DNA of 64,000 nucleotides from Lonicera japonica (GCA_021464415.1 CM038464.1:2976001-3040000), one strand, 5' to 3'; positions 13,243-25,129 are shown, numbered from the stretch's first letter. Notes: generated from the letters alone by a model not told the origin. Translations and numbers: made by a program.

Positions 13243-13505
13243 ACTGCAATATGAACTTTGCAGTCTATATTTCACTGCAATATGAACTTTGCAGTCCATA
13301 TTTCACTGCAATGTGAACTTTGCAGTCGATATTTTTAGTGCAAAGTTCATATTGCAGTCCATTTTTTACTGCAATATGAACTTTGCAGTCCATATTTTTA
13401 GTGCAAAGTTCATATTGCAGTCCATATTTCATTGCAATATGAACTTTGCAGTTCATATTTTACTGCAATATGAACTTTGCGGTCCATATTTTTGTGCAAA
13501 TTTCA
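13243..13505. repeat. 31-bp minisatellite with flipped cores
   Basis: About eight and a half units of roughly 31 bp follow one another. Each has a core GCAATATGAACTTTGC followed by a spacer like AGTCCATATTT. In at least two units (near 13340 and 13405) the core is replaced by its exact reverse complement GCAAAGTTCATATTGC, while the spacer keeps its direction. Open frames with repeated 'NCKVHIA' or 'FAVHI' residues are read-throughs of the repeat and not proteins. The block lies in an AT-rich stretch bounded by 'aaaagggac' (about 13045) and 'agcccttcta' (about 13695), which may be the ends of a carrier element. Confidence 0.85.
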
Positions 13506-14123
13506 TAAAAAGGGGTAATTTAGGTAATACATAACATATTTTTATTAATTAAATGATATTTAAATGCATTCAAATACATTCATTTAAAATATAAAACAAA
13601 ATAGGCCTCTTACACTAATTACCAATTAAAAATAGGCCCTTCATTCAAAAAAATATTATTCATTGGATTTTTGGTAAAAATCAATGTATAATAAGCCCTT
13701 CTATCTAATTTCTAGTTACTAAAATAAAAAAAGTTGTTTCGTAATTATTATAAATTTAATTTTTTTAATTAATTAATTATTAGCCATTTTTCATCTTTCA
13801 CCTCTTTTTATTATTTTTAATGCTACGATCTTTTCCTTTCACAAATCAAAAATTTTAAGTATAATATTCACGTTAAATATAGTCATTTAATTATATAATT
13901 TGATTCTTCGATTTTTTCTACCATTGTTTATTTATTTTTTAGAGTCACCATTACAAATACATCGAAAATATAAACAAGACATTTATAATAAATTTGCAAG
14001 TTAATTAATGTTTGTGTTAATACCCTATATTAAATCAAATTTGAGTATCCATAAATAGTTCTAATATAATAATAGATTTTTTTCAAATTTAATTTAACTT
14101 AGTAATAATTTGTGAAACAATTA

Positions 14124-14619
14124 GAGCATCTCCAATGGTAGTGTAAAAATTGACTTGTAAAACATTGCGTAACCCACTTTTAAAAAAAAACTTGAATACT
14201 AAAAAAAAACATGCTCCAATGGTACTTTTTGTAACATCTTGTGTAAATTTTAAAATAACCAATAAGATTCCAACACTTGTTAACTATCAATTTAAGTAAT
14301 TTATTATTATTTTTTCTTAAATTGTTTTACAAATAATCTTATAATCACAATGGATGTTGATTTATAGGTATTAAGGAGCATATTTCAAATATATAATTTT
14401 TATTAAGATCCATATTTTACATTTAAAGTTATTATATTTTAAAATTTTATTTAAAAAGCAAAGAGAGAGAAAAATGATGTGGCATTGTAAAATGTGAGTG
14501 TATTTTACACAACCATTTTACACAAATTTGTATTTTAAAAGACTACTAAAGAGAAAAAAAATTACAAATCGTATAAATTTTACGTAAAATAAAAATATAG
14601 AAGACTGTTGGAGATTATC
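14124..14619. mobile_element. Tourist-type MITE (complete)
   Basis: This is a 496-bp element. Its left end, GAGCATCTCCAATGGTAG, is matched by the inverse of GATAATCTCCAACAGTC at the right, and TTA flanks both sides (14121-14123 and 14620-14622). It is non-coding and AT-rich. A truncated relative is at 3785-4195. Confidence 0.75.
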
Positions 14620-14999
14620 TTATGTAAAGATTAAATAATAGGTGTTTTTAAATACACCCACCAATACATTCTTTTCACCCCGCTTAGAGACAACCGTAAA
14701 CTCACCCCACCATATCTTAAATATTCTTTAAACTCGCCCCGGTTTTTTTCTTATTGCCAAACAGAGACTTAAGGCCAATTCTTCCTGTGTGCACCCATAC
14801 AAGTTTTCCACCTTGCCATGGCAAAGCTCTGGCAAAAATACTTCACCAGATTTGTAAATACCTCTAAGATAGTATTAAATCCCGTTTTGTCAATCTCGTT
14901 TAGGCAAAATTATTTTTAAGATTTATAAGAATTAAAATAATGGAGAAGGCGGCACTCATATATGTACATAAACATATAAATATATATATATATATATAC

Positions 15000-15400
15000 A
15001 GAGCATTTCCTACGCGGATTACTGTTCACGGACTGTGTGTACGGATTGGCCCATTTGGCATGCTTCCCGATGAAAATTTTTGATGAAATTTGGTGGGGAT
15101 GTTCTTCATCGTGTGTAGAACATCTCCACCAAATTTCATCAAAAAATTCAACCGGGAAGTAGGTTAACTACATGATTGAAAAATATTGGATTTTATATAT
15201 CTATTTTTGGACCAATATTTTTCAATCATGTAGTTAACCCACTTTCCGGTTGAATTTTTGATGAAATTTGGTGGAGATGTTCTACACATGATGAAGAACA
15301 TCCCCACCAAATTTCATCAAAAAATTTCATCGGGAAGCGTGTCAAATGGGCCAATCCGTACGTACAGTTCGTGAACAGTAATCCGCGTAGAAAATGCTCT
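15000..15400 (+). mobile_element. Foldback element, copy 1
   Basis: Nearly the whole 401 bp is one long inverted repeat, from AGAGCATTTCCTACGCGG to its inverse ending AAAATGCTCT. The centre is a second nested inversion around 'ttggattttatatatctat'. Each arm itself contains an inverted pair (GTTCTTCATC...CATCTCCACC), so a transcript could form a long hairpin with branches. The left flank is a TA repeat, consistent with insertion at TA. Confidence 0.85.
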
Positions 15401-15407
15401 CTATATC

Positions 15408-15809
15408 AGAGCATTTCCTACACGGATTACTGTTCACGGACTGTGTGTACGGATTGGCCCATTTGGCATGCTTCCCGATGAAAATTTTTGATGAAATTTG
15501 GTGGGGATGTTCTTCATCGTGTGTAGAACATCTCCACCAAATTTCATCAAAAAATTCAACTGGGAAGTAGGTTAACTACATGATTGAAAAATATTGGATT
15601 TTATATATCTATTTTTGGACCAATATTTTTCAATCATGTAGTTAACCCACTTCCCAGTTGAATTTTTTGATGAAATTTGGTGGAGATGTTCTACACACGA
15701 TGAAGAACATCCCCACCAAATTTCATCAAAAAATTTCATCGGGAAGCGTGACAAATGGGCCAATCCGTACGTACAGTTCGTGAACAGTAATCCGCGTAGG
15801 AAATGCTCT
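15408..15809 (+). mobile_element. Foldback element, copy 2
   Basis: This is a second 402-bp copy in the same orientation as copy 1 and more than 95% identical by eye. It is separated from copy 1 by only CTATATC. Frames read through it in either direction encode the same peptide because the element is a palindrome, so these are not genes. Confidence 0.85.
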
Positions 15810-15816
15810 CTATATC

Positions 15817-16034
15817 AGAGCATTTCCTACGCGGATTACTGTTCACGGACTGTGTGTACGGATTGGCCCATTTGGCATGCTTCCCGATGAAAATTTTTGA
15901 TGAAATTTGGTGGGGATGTTCTTCATCGTGTGTAGAACATCTCCACCAAATTTCATCAAAAAATTCAACCGGGAAGTAGGTTAACTACATGAATATAAAA
16001 TATTGGATTTTATATATCTATTTTTGGACCAATA
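15817..16034 (+). mobile_element. Foldback element, copy 3 (half only)
   Basis: Only the left arm and centre are present. The sequence follows copies 1 and 2 to about 'ttttggaccaatat' and then stops, replaced by an (AC)n/(AT)n microsatellite. It differs by 'gaatataaaatatt' where the others have 'gattgaaaaatatt'. A CTATATC spacer again precedes it. Confidence 0.8.
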
Positions 16035-16064
16035 TATTACACACACACATATATATATATATAC

Positions 16065-16466
16065 AGAGCATTTCCTACGCGGATTACTGTTCACGAACTG
16101 TACGTACGGATTGGCCCATTTGACACGCTTCCCGATGAAATTTTTTGATGAAATTTGGTGGGGATGTTCTTCATCGTGTGTAGAACATCTCCACCAAATT
16201 TCATCAAAAAATTCAACCGGGAAGTGGGTTAACTACATGATTGAAAAATATTGGTCCAAAAATAGATATATAAAATCCAATATTTTTCAATCATGTAGTT
16301 AACCTACTTCCCGGTTGAATTTTTTGATGAAATTTGGTGGAGATGTTCTACACACGATGAAGAACATCCCCACCAAATTTCATCAAAAAATTTCATCGGG
16401 AAGCATGCCAAATGGGCTAATCCGTACACACAGTCCGTGAACAGTAATCCGCGTAGGAAATGCTCT
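16065..16466 (-). mobile_element. Foldback element, copy 4 (inverted)
   Basis: This is a complete 402-bp copy in the opposite orientation. The arm with GTACGTACAGTTCGTG, which is on the right in copies 1 and 2, is on the left here. TA-rich DNA flanks both sides (ATATATAC before, GTATACAT after). Its arms are nearly perfectly complementary. Confidence 0.85.
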
Positions 16467-18868
16467 GTATACATATATATGTTTTGCAGAGAATAAAATC
16501 AAAAATCCCTATTTGTCCTTTTGATGTCTAATTGTCTATCATGACTAAGGGATGATTTCCTACAATCAATCGAATGACCAAACTCATTCAAGTTCAGCAT
16601 CAATCAGAAGTTTATTTGTGGTTTAGAAGTAAAAAAAAACCAATGGATTTCCATTCATCTCTGTTGTCATTAGCGACAACCCCCAGCCTCATCGACAACA
16701 TTCCTAAGTTTGATTTTACAATCCCGTATATATTCTTGAGAGTGAATATGAACTTTTAATTGTGTTCTTTGGATTGAATTTCTTTGGGGAATTTTTTGTA
16801 GATTTAGCATTGGGGATGATAAAGTATATATACTTACAAGAGACTTCAACGCTTGAGCTCCGTGGGCTCGCGTCAATGATATGTTGGATGCCCGAAAGCT
16901 TTTGCCGACAACAATTTGGGAGAAAAGTTAGAAATATAGAGATGAAGTGCTTAGGAACTGTTTGGTTAGATGAATTTGACTTTTTCTATTAAAATTTAAA
17001 ATAACCGGGATCAATTGAAAGATTACGTGGGTGTGAATAATATTATAATACATCGCCCGTACATAAGACATGATACAAATTAGTGTTGTTTATAAATTTA
17101 TCAGAATATCCACCATATTAACTAGATTAATATTATAATTATATTATTGATTAATAATATTAAAGAGTAATGACACAGTGTTTTTGTTATCTTTCAAAAT
17201 CTCCACACACAGATTTTCCTCTCATCTTTCAACACCCCTTCCCCCACAGACCGAAGAGCGCCATTTTTAATTGTTGGTAAAAATTATTCAAAGTGACTTT
17301 GACTCTCTTCGTTCGTTGTGATCGAATGTAACCCACTGCGACCTGAAAACCTATTTGAAATATTTTAATAAAAATAAAATATATTAATTATTTTATTTAT
17401 AAATAGGTTTTATCTATAAGTTACACTAAAATGTTTTATTACCTCTTTTAATTATTGTGTTTTATATACTTTTATTATGTGATTAAATCACTTTTATGAA
17501 GGTGTATTAATGATTTTTTTTTCTAACTACAATATTTTTCTATTGTATTAGCAAAAGAGGGAGAAGGAACAATTAGATATATATACTCTTCATCTCCTCT
17601 TATAAACTATATACACGCATATATATATATATGTGTGTGTGTGTGTATATAGACTTTATGTTTTGAAGCAACTTAATGATGGATTGGTTCATTGTTTTTC
17701 TGTAAACGTACACATGGAGAAGATAACGCTACAAGCTTATGTGAATTTCATTTTAGGGGTTATATCGGCAATTGATACCTGCACGTAGAGAGGCTATATT
17801 GTCCTTGGGACAGCGACTTGCCAAGACTTTCACAGAATAGCATTTTTTTATATTTACCTATATTATCTATTATAATTTTTTTATGTTATTATTGTTTGTT
17901 ATGATATTTAGATTATTCTTAAAATTGATCTTACATTTATTTACAACTAAAATACAAATCAAAGCTATTTTTCCAACAAAACCTCTTAACAAAGTCCTTA
18001 ATTTGAATCTTAACAATCTATTTTCGTTGGAGTTTAATTAACTGTGATCAGTGTCGGCCGGTGAACTTGATCCCTTTTTTTTATATGAACTCGCTCAATT
18101 TTTATATTATTACTCGGTTAATGAGAATCGAGTTTGGCAACATGTACACGGCAATCTCTAATCGAGGTCATTCACCCTTACTCAATTAGCATGAACCGAG
18201 AACTGAACTTAGAAACCAATTGATGAAAACTTGTACTCAGTCCATATGTACCAAGAACTTTATGCTTTACTCGGTTACGTTAAACTGAGTAAAACTTCAT
18301 TCTAGATTATCCATTGTAGCTTTCGATCTAAAGATTATAAGAGTGATGAAAATGAGTAAAACTCTATGTGTGTGTATTCTCTGTGATGAAGAAAATTGTG
18401 TTTCCAAACTGTGATAAAGAAGATTGTGTAAAAGAAAAGAGAGAGTAGTGGGAGTAGCATTAATTAGGTTTTTGTCCAAAATGTAGAGAGAAAAAAAGTT
18501 GTAGAAGCAGGTATGTGATTAATTTTGTTAATAATAATATATTATTTATATAATAAATATTAATTAATACTAATTAATTTTAAAATTATATGAGGGGTGT
18601 TGGGGTGGTGTATGTCACTAGTAGAGCAAGTCAATTTAGTTGCTGGAAATGTTACAAAGCCTTTTGCATGTGTTATTAGCGCCACCCTTTCTTTTATGTA
18701 CTTTCCCCTTTTTTCCTTCAACGCATTTTGAAATTGTGTCATATCGTAACTCATCAATTTGTGACATGAGTTTCAACAATAGAATTACAAATATTTAGGC
18801 TTTATTAATATAAAAAAATAGTTGATTTATTTAAGAATAATAAATTAAGGTCATGTTGATGTATACCC
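16467..18868. other. Intergenic DNA without recognisable gene
   Basis: This is AT-rich sequence with an (AT)n/(GT)n microsatellite near 17617-17650. Short frames at 16574-16992 and 18297-18757 lack family motifs and are interrupted. The stretch 18060-18300 has several ACTCGGTT motifs that may be a transposon remnant, but no ends were found. Confidence 0.4.
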
Positions 18869-18871
18869 TTA

Positions 18872-19088
18872 GGCCTCGTTTGTTTCAGGTATTAAAAAGT
18901 GGGATGGGATTATTAATATCACTTTTTTAATAATACCTTTTTTGTTCGCACAAATGTGGTGGGATTACTAATACTGGGACTAACTTAATACCACTATTTG
19001 TGTTATAATTTAATATAAGGGAGGGATGGTATTGTTTATCCGGGATTAAGAAAAATGAACCATATATTTTCAAATATGCCATTACAAT

Positions 19089-19153
<65 letters not shown>

Positions 19154-19250
19154 TAATAATAATAATAATAATAATAATAATCATATTATTATCATTGTCA
19201 TTGTCATATTATTATCATTGTCATTGTCATTGTTATTGTTGTTATTGTTG

Positions 19251-19320
<70 letters not shown>

Positions 19321-19625
19321 TATCATCGTCCTCATCATCATTATTAGTATTAGTATTATTATTCCAAAATATAATCACGTATACGAGTTGCTGAACCAAA
19401 CATGGTATTAACATTAGTATTGGATATCCTAGTATTAATACAACATCAGCATCATCATGGGATATCCCATTATTAATACAACATCAGCATGGGATATCCC
19501 AGTATTAATACAACATGAATCAAACAATGTATTAGTATTAAATTAACACTAGGATTAATAGTCAAATACTATTAATACTGGTATTATTAATCCCACTAAC
19601 TCTAATACCTGAATTCAACGAGACC
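18872..19625. mobile_element. MITE with internal microsatellite expansion
   Basis: The ends are inverted: GGCCTCGTTTGTTTCAGGTA on the left, and the inverse of GGTCTCGTTGAATTCAGGTA on the right. The flanking trinucleotides are TTA and TAA, so the target duplication is imperfect. A shorter relative lies at 50710-51229. The interior carries expanded trinucleotide repeats at 19087-19320 and three copies of a 'gggatatcccattattaatacaaca'-like block at 19425-19520. Confidence 0.65.
19087..19350. repeat. Compound trinucleotide microsatellite
   Basis: A (CTA)n tract runs into (TAA)n. A degenerate TTATCATTG/TTGTCA stretch and a long (TTA)n follow. Predicted poly-Val and poly-Asn peptides on the minus strand come from this tract. 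Confidence 0.95.
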
Positions 19626-19793
19626 TAAGAGTACATGTTAAGCACGTATATTTAAAAAGAACATTTTTCAAACAAGCATTAAATATGATGCAAATTCTTG
19701 TAAAAGAGTTTATTCTTTCTATGCATAGTAGCTTTAATTTTTGTTTTCTTTTTTTCTCAAATTTTCATAAAATAAAATTTGGGTTATTTTAAA

Positions 19794-20245
19794 GATTTTT
19801 TTCCCAATATAATGTTTTCAAAAATCTTTGTTCCCAAAATAGTACCCTCTCCATCTTTGTTCCCAATATGGTGTGTTTTTAAAAGTGGCATCAGTGATAC
19901 CAATTTTGTAAGTAAAATCGGCATCAAGAATACCAATTTCAGCTATTAAAACGGCATCATCGATAGCACTTTTTAAAATAGAAATTTGTAAAATTTTTAA
20001 AAACGGCATCACTAATTCCAATTTCAACATAGAAATAGGTATCCACAATGCCAATTTTAACATTTATATTTTTCTAATTTTTGAAAACGGCATCAGTGAT
20101 GCCACTTTTAGTCATAAAAATTAATAAAATCATTCCAATTTCATCTTTAAAAACAGCATTACTGATGCCAAGTTTAAATTTTTTTTTACACGGAATGGTT
20201 AGTGTTTCAAAAGAAAAGATGGCATTACTGATGCCAATTTCACTT
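19794..20245 (+). repeat. Left terminal inverted repeat of the MULE
   Basis: This is the inverse of about 25130-25590. Beyond the first 90 bases it is built from about eight imperfect copies of a short palindrome, GGCATCAGTGATGCC, spaced about 35-45 bp apart and each followed by an AATTTT-like tail. Such regular subterminal motifs may be transposase binding sites. Confidence 0.85.
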
Positions 20246-20299
20246 TCATATATTACGCATCTCTTAGCAAAACCAAACAAGCCCTAGATCTAAATTGGT

Positions 20300-20580
20300 A
20301 ATCCTTCTCCCATTGTTCCGCTGATACGCCACCACACTCCGCTCTCCCTCTCACCGTCGACGGCCACCGCACTCCCTCTCCCCCATCGATGACCACTGCT
20401 CTCCTCTCTCCCCCATCGACGACCACGACACTTCCCCTCTTCACACTTCTACACTTCCCCTCCGCCGCCTTCTCCGTCATCACTGGAAGAACCCCACGCC
20501 GAGCTCAGCTGATTACCCACGCCGTGCTGTGTCTCCGATTACTTTCTGCCGTGCGCCACTCTTTATGCCGAAAAATTTGG
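20300..20580. other. GC-rich patch inside the MULE
   Basis: This block has clearly higher GC than its surroundings and C-rich, codon-like composition. It contains a short tandem duplication of a CTCTCCCCCATCGA-like unit and an open frame at 20389-20583 on the plus strand. It may be a captured host exon or 5' untranslated region, as in Pack-MULEs, or simply the element's own leader. I do not recognise the peptide. Confidence 0.35.
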
Positions 20581-22261
20581 TAAGCCCTAATTTTTGAGTT
20601 TTTGTTAGTTTATTTGAGCTTTTTTTTGGGGTATTTCTTGATTTGGTGTTTGAAATTGATAGGAAATTGATTGTTTATTTGAGCTTGTTTTTTGGTTATT
20701 CTTGGTTTGGTGTTTGAAATTGATAAAAAATTATTTGTTTTAGCTACATCGTAGGACATGGCACACTAATCTTATGATTACACAACATACAAGAAAAAAA
20801 ATTCAAATAGAATAAGAGCAAAAGTGGTATGGAGCAAGAATTGAAGATGAAGATGGAGGAAGATATAAGATGAAAACATCCGTGGGTTGTGAGAGAAAAA
20901 ATATACACATTTATGAAACTTATATGATGATGAAAAAAGAAGAAAGAAAATCTCAACTATGGAATATTCCCAAATGTTTAAGTTTAGGACCTCAAAACTT
21001 GATTACTCTCGAAATAGAATAAAAATTAAATGGACTTTGTGTCCTCGTTTGCAGACATATATATATGTATGTATATATGCACAAAAATGCGATACATATT
21101 TTTGAAAAACGATACAGTTCCAATACACTTTTTCATTACCTTAAGAATGCCTCATCAAACACCTGGGGATCTCTCCATCATTCTAAAGAAAATGTAATTC
21201 ACATCCTAAAACACGAAAAAAATGTCTTTAACTACCCACTGTTTAATTTCTTAGCTGAGTAACATTGCAAAAAAATAAAATTAAATATAAGCAATATTAC
21301 GTAGCAAAAATAAATAAATCAATTGAAATTCACAACTCAAAAATAATTTTCAATCAACTATATATATTTTTTTCACTTTCTCTATAGATACTCGAGTACA
21401 AATATGTATAACTCATAGGTGGTTGGTTACCTCATTATTGATTTGGACCTGTGGGAAGTGTAAACTTTTTTTATTTAGCATGTTTAATTTATGCGTACTC
21501 CTTTTGTTTTGGTGTTTAATGTCTGCTAATTAACTTGAGGCTACAAATATTGGTGCCATTTGTCCCCCATTAATATATATATATAGATAATTATTTTGAT
21601 AATAATATTACTCATAATTTAGTGAATATTTTATGACTCCCGCTTTAAATTAGAACTTCAAATTTTTTTTTGTGAATCTATACTATTATAAAACAAAAGT
21701 CACCGTAGTCGATTATCACAATGAATTTTGGTATTTATTATTTTGCCTCCCGTATTTTTGTTTTGACATTAAAGTTATAATTTTGTTATAACTTAAACAT
21801 GTTACTACTTCATCACTAAGAGAGAAAATAGGGTGTGCGTAAGTGTTTAGTTAAATGCTTTCAATTTAAATTATATATTTATTAGAAGGAAATCGTAGAC
21901 ACGAATAGCGTGTGCGTAAGTCTTTAGTACACCCAAATAGGAATTTATTTTTTTAACAATATAACCAATCTATTTTTTTAACTTAGGATGCATTTTTTAA
22001 ACAATATAACAAAACTAAATTAATGTTAATATTCGAGAAAACCGAGAAACCGAGAGATAAACTATAAATATATTAACTGTGAGAGTTACCATTTTTGGAG
22101 GACTTGACTATTCATTTTTTTTAATACTAAGCATGTGGGTGAGCTGTTTGGCAGCACAATAGTTCATTGTAATTTGAGTATTAAAGTATTTAATAAATTG
22201 AAGATTAAAAATTTCATTGCTGCATTGGGCTAATATTTGAAGTGCTTTTGTAATATATTAT

Positions 22262-23144
22262 TTGAAGGTAGGAAATGGCAGAGGAGCTTTTGCCTGTGTT
22301 ATGTTACTGGGGGGGTCCACTTTTATTGGTCCAATGGGCTACAGTTTCGAGGGGTCTCCTAAGACGGCCATTATGCTGAATGCCAACTCAAACTACAATG
22401 AACTATTGAACAAGATATATTGTGTGATGAAATTGGATAAAACAAAGTTTAACATGAAGATTAATTTTCGGTGTCCCACAGCCATTCACGCGGCTTCCAC
22501 ATATTATACGTCTTTAGAGATTAACGATGACTCGTTAGTGGAGGTTATGATAGGTGTTTTGAAGAGAATGAGTTCTATAACCATGTTAGAGCTGTTCATA
22601 GAAGTCGAACCAGTTAAGATTGTCACAGTAGGAGATCCTGATTTCCCTCTCATGTTAACACAGAATTTCGTCGTCTTGTCGCAGTGTACACCTGGGGACC
22701 AAGTAGATTAAACTTGAATGAGAACCATTGCACTTATCTCCACCACCTGTCCACCATGCATATTCATTTGTTTCTACTTTGACATCTTCTTCACCACAGT
22801 TAGAGAATAACAACCAGTATCTACCGTTATTTGGATCACCTTACATGCTTACTCAGACTGGTTCATTAGCAGTTACACCATTGCCGACATTTTCGTCTTC
22901 CCCCACTATAGAGGTGTTGACATAATTGCCCAGTATTAAGGATTTAGATGCTACTACAGTTGCTATTGGTAGAGGTGTTGGGAGGGGGAGGGGGAGAGGT
23001 AGAGGGAGAGGGAGAGGGAGAGTTGCAGGTGCAGGTGGGATTGAGGGAGAGGGATATAAAGTTGTAGATGCACATGTAGGTGCAGATCACGAGGGGAATG
23101 GCAGGCCTAAAAGAACGAGGAAACACCCTGCTTGTGGTACATAG
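22262..23144 (+). pseudogene. mudrA-type transposase remnant (N-terminal and C-terminal parts)
   Basis: The first frame, open from about 22262 to 22711, resembles the N-terminal region of plant MuDR-like proteins. It contains a SNYNELLNKIYCVMKLDKT segment followed by IHAASTYYTSLEINDDSLVEVM-type sequence (quoted in part). After stops and frame changes, 22926-23144 gives a Gly-Arg repeat tail and a KRTRKHPAC-like end, typical of the C-terminal tails of the same proteins. The catalytic DDE core and SWIM zinc finger are absent, so a large internal deletion has removed them. The GR-rich tract is a (GGGAGA)n repeat in the DNA. No function is expected except perhaps as a non-autonomous relic. Confidence 0.6.
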
Positions 23145-23981
23145 TATGTTTATGGGGGTTTGCTACTTTAGATGGACTTATTTTTTGGGGTATATGTTTA
23201 GACATATGGTATTTGACATTTTTTGGGTTATGTATGTATGTTTGAGGTTGTTTTAAATATTTGTGAAACAGGTTAAAAATTATCAGATTGGTTTAAAAAC
23301 AAACGGAACTCTGCCAAAATTTTGTTGGAATGACTTGGCCAAAATATTAACTTTTTTGGGTTTTTTTGAAAATTTATCGAGACTTGTTTCAATTAGGGCT
23401 TGGATAGATGTTTCATTATCTGTGTATCAATGTTTTATTTATGCTAATATTATGTGTGTTTTATTATGTTTTAAATGCTGGGACATAATGTTTTGAATCA
23501 TATGATTTGACAAGTCTCGATGACTTCTCATAATAAATTAAACTTTGAATTATTATTTTCAATTACTTGTCAAGCTTTAAAAAGGTGACGTTCTTCATTG
23601 TCTAGTCACCTCAAAAAACTGTAAAAACCCATGCGTGACAAGTACACTTTTACAGAATTGTTAACAGTTTAGCTTTAACAGTATTTATGACTAAAAACTT
23701 TAGTCATAAATCAACAAACACATCAATGTGTGATTTTATAACACTTGAAAATATCAGTGACAATTCAAATCACTCATAATAGCTGTAACCTTAAGTCTTA
23801 CCCTATTTATGCAGTTGTAGCAGTGATTAAAAATATCAGTGACAGGTCAAATCACAATTGCTTTGTAGTGTGTTGTAATATCATCGAACTGTAGCAATAC
23901 ATGTATATGTAGACCTTATATAAGCACAACCTGTAACTTGTTAAATTAACTTACATATTTTTGCTATCAATCATAACAACA

Positions 23982-24547
23982 ATGGCATCTTCGAGCTCAA
24001 ATATCAACCCTATTGGATTTTCATACTGTGATGAAATTAACCTGTGTCTTGCTTGGAAACAAATGACCCGTGATGGTACCTGGTGTGACTGGGATAACCT
24101 TCAAACAGGGGAGCGAATGGCTGCAATTTTTAATGAAGAACCTAAGAAAGAGAGCTCTTTATAGAAGAACATGGTTGTAACACCTGAAGAACTTGCTCAA
24201 TTATGAGCAAAGGTTGAACCAGCCGTTGCAAAATGGAACCGCTTTTACAATGAAAAAGAAAGGCCTACTCCACATCCAAAATTTTTGATTGATTATCCTG
24301 GAAGTAGGGCTCACTATCTCGCAAAATTCCACAGCAAAGTTGAGAAGGAAATGGTAAAAGTTTTGCTTTTTTAGATTACATATTTTATTATTACATAGTT
24401 GATATTTATTTTTAATACTTTAACGCTTAATGACTTAAATTTTCTTTCCTGCAGGAAGAACACGCTGATCTCATGTACTTGGTGGAAGAAGGCGTAAAGT
24501 TTCCCTACAAGTTGTACTGGCATTTCCTTAAGAATATTATCAATTGA
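23982..24547 (+). pseudogene. Broken two-exon reading frame carried by the MULE
   Basis: Exon 1 (23982-24353) starts MASSSSNINPIGFSYCDE and stays in one frame for 124 codons, but carries in-frame stops TAG (24162-24164) and TAA/TGA-type TGA (24204-24206). A good donor (GTAAAAG) and acceptor (TTTCCTGCAG) join it in phase 0 to exon 2 (24455-24547), which ends ...FLKNIIN and TGA. The clean intron and long continuous frame suggest a once-real gene, either an accessory MULE protein or a captured host gene. Tryptophan-rich charged segments are visible (AWKQMTRDGTWCDWDN), but I do not recognise the family. Confidence 0.5.
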
Positions 24548-25129
24548 TATTTTCTATGAATTATTTAATGTGTTTCTAGTTTGTAATGTTAAGTTGATGT
24601 CTATTTATGTTTGTTGAAGTCTATTTATGTTTTATTAATTTTCATGTGTAATGTTTTTAGATTATGAAACTTGTAACCACGGACACTTATATGAAAGTAT
24701 TTGTGTCTAATTATGTATTAAGCTTTTAATTAATGAAAAAATGTCTTATTATGTCTAAATAATTAAATTAATAGTATCAGTGAATAGAATAATACAATCA
24801 CACTTTAATAATAATCGAATAAATACTGTATGATAAGTCCCAAAATTAAAATACAAAAGAAAACAATAATTCTTGAAAAATAAATTTTTTGATGAAATAA
24901 ATAAGAAAACAAATGATATGGAAAAAAAGATTTATAAGAAAAACAAAATAACTACTTAAAAATAATATATATTAATAATAATACAAGAAATTGATAAAGT
25001 GTGAATAAAAATTGTTTATTGAGTTGAAAGGAATAAGTGAAACTGTTCATTATAAACAAAAAAAAAGTAAATGGAGGTCACCCTTAAAAAACGAACGGCA
25101 TAGTTGATGGGATTTAAAAAAAATTCTTT

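Noticed and set aside
13265..13534. Repetitive peptides such as NCKVHIA repeats
   Set aside because: They are read-through of the 31-bp minisatellite.
15572..16302. Identical 'HLSRFPMKFFDEIWWG'-type peptides on both strands
   Set aside because: The DNA is a palindrome repeated several times, so every strand gives the same frame. No codon or family evidence supports a protein.
18927..19414. Frames encoding poly-Val and poly-Asn peptides
   Set aside because: They are translations of the trinucleotide microsatellites in the MITE at 18872-19625.
21676..21930. Helitron-like start TCTATACTATTATAAAA inside the MULE, possibly paired with 28393
   Set aside because: Pairing would cross the right end of a MULE whose duplication is intact, which is not possible. 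A nearer 3' end is not convincing.
22944..23126. Ser/Pro-rich frame opposite the MULE tail
   Set aside because: It is the reverse strand of the (GGGAGA)n tract that encodes the Gly-Arg tail.
23500..23870. Possible CACTA terminus (sequence ending TTTGTAGTG with GTCACTGAT-type subterminal motifs)
   Set aside because: No matching CACTACAA start or 3-bp duplication was found, and it lies wholly within the MULE. It remains only a suspicion.
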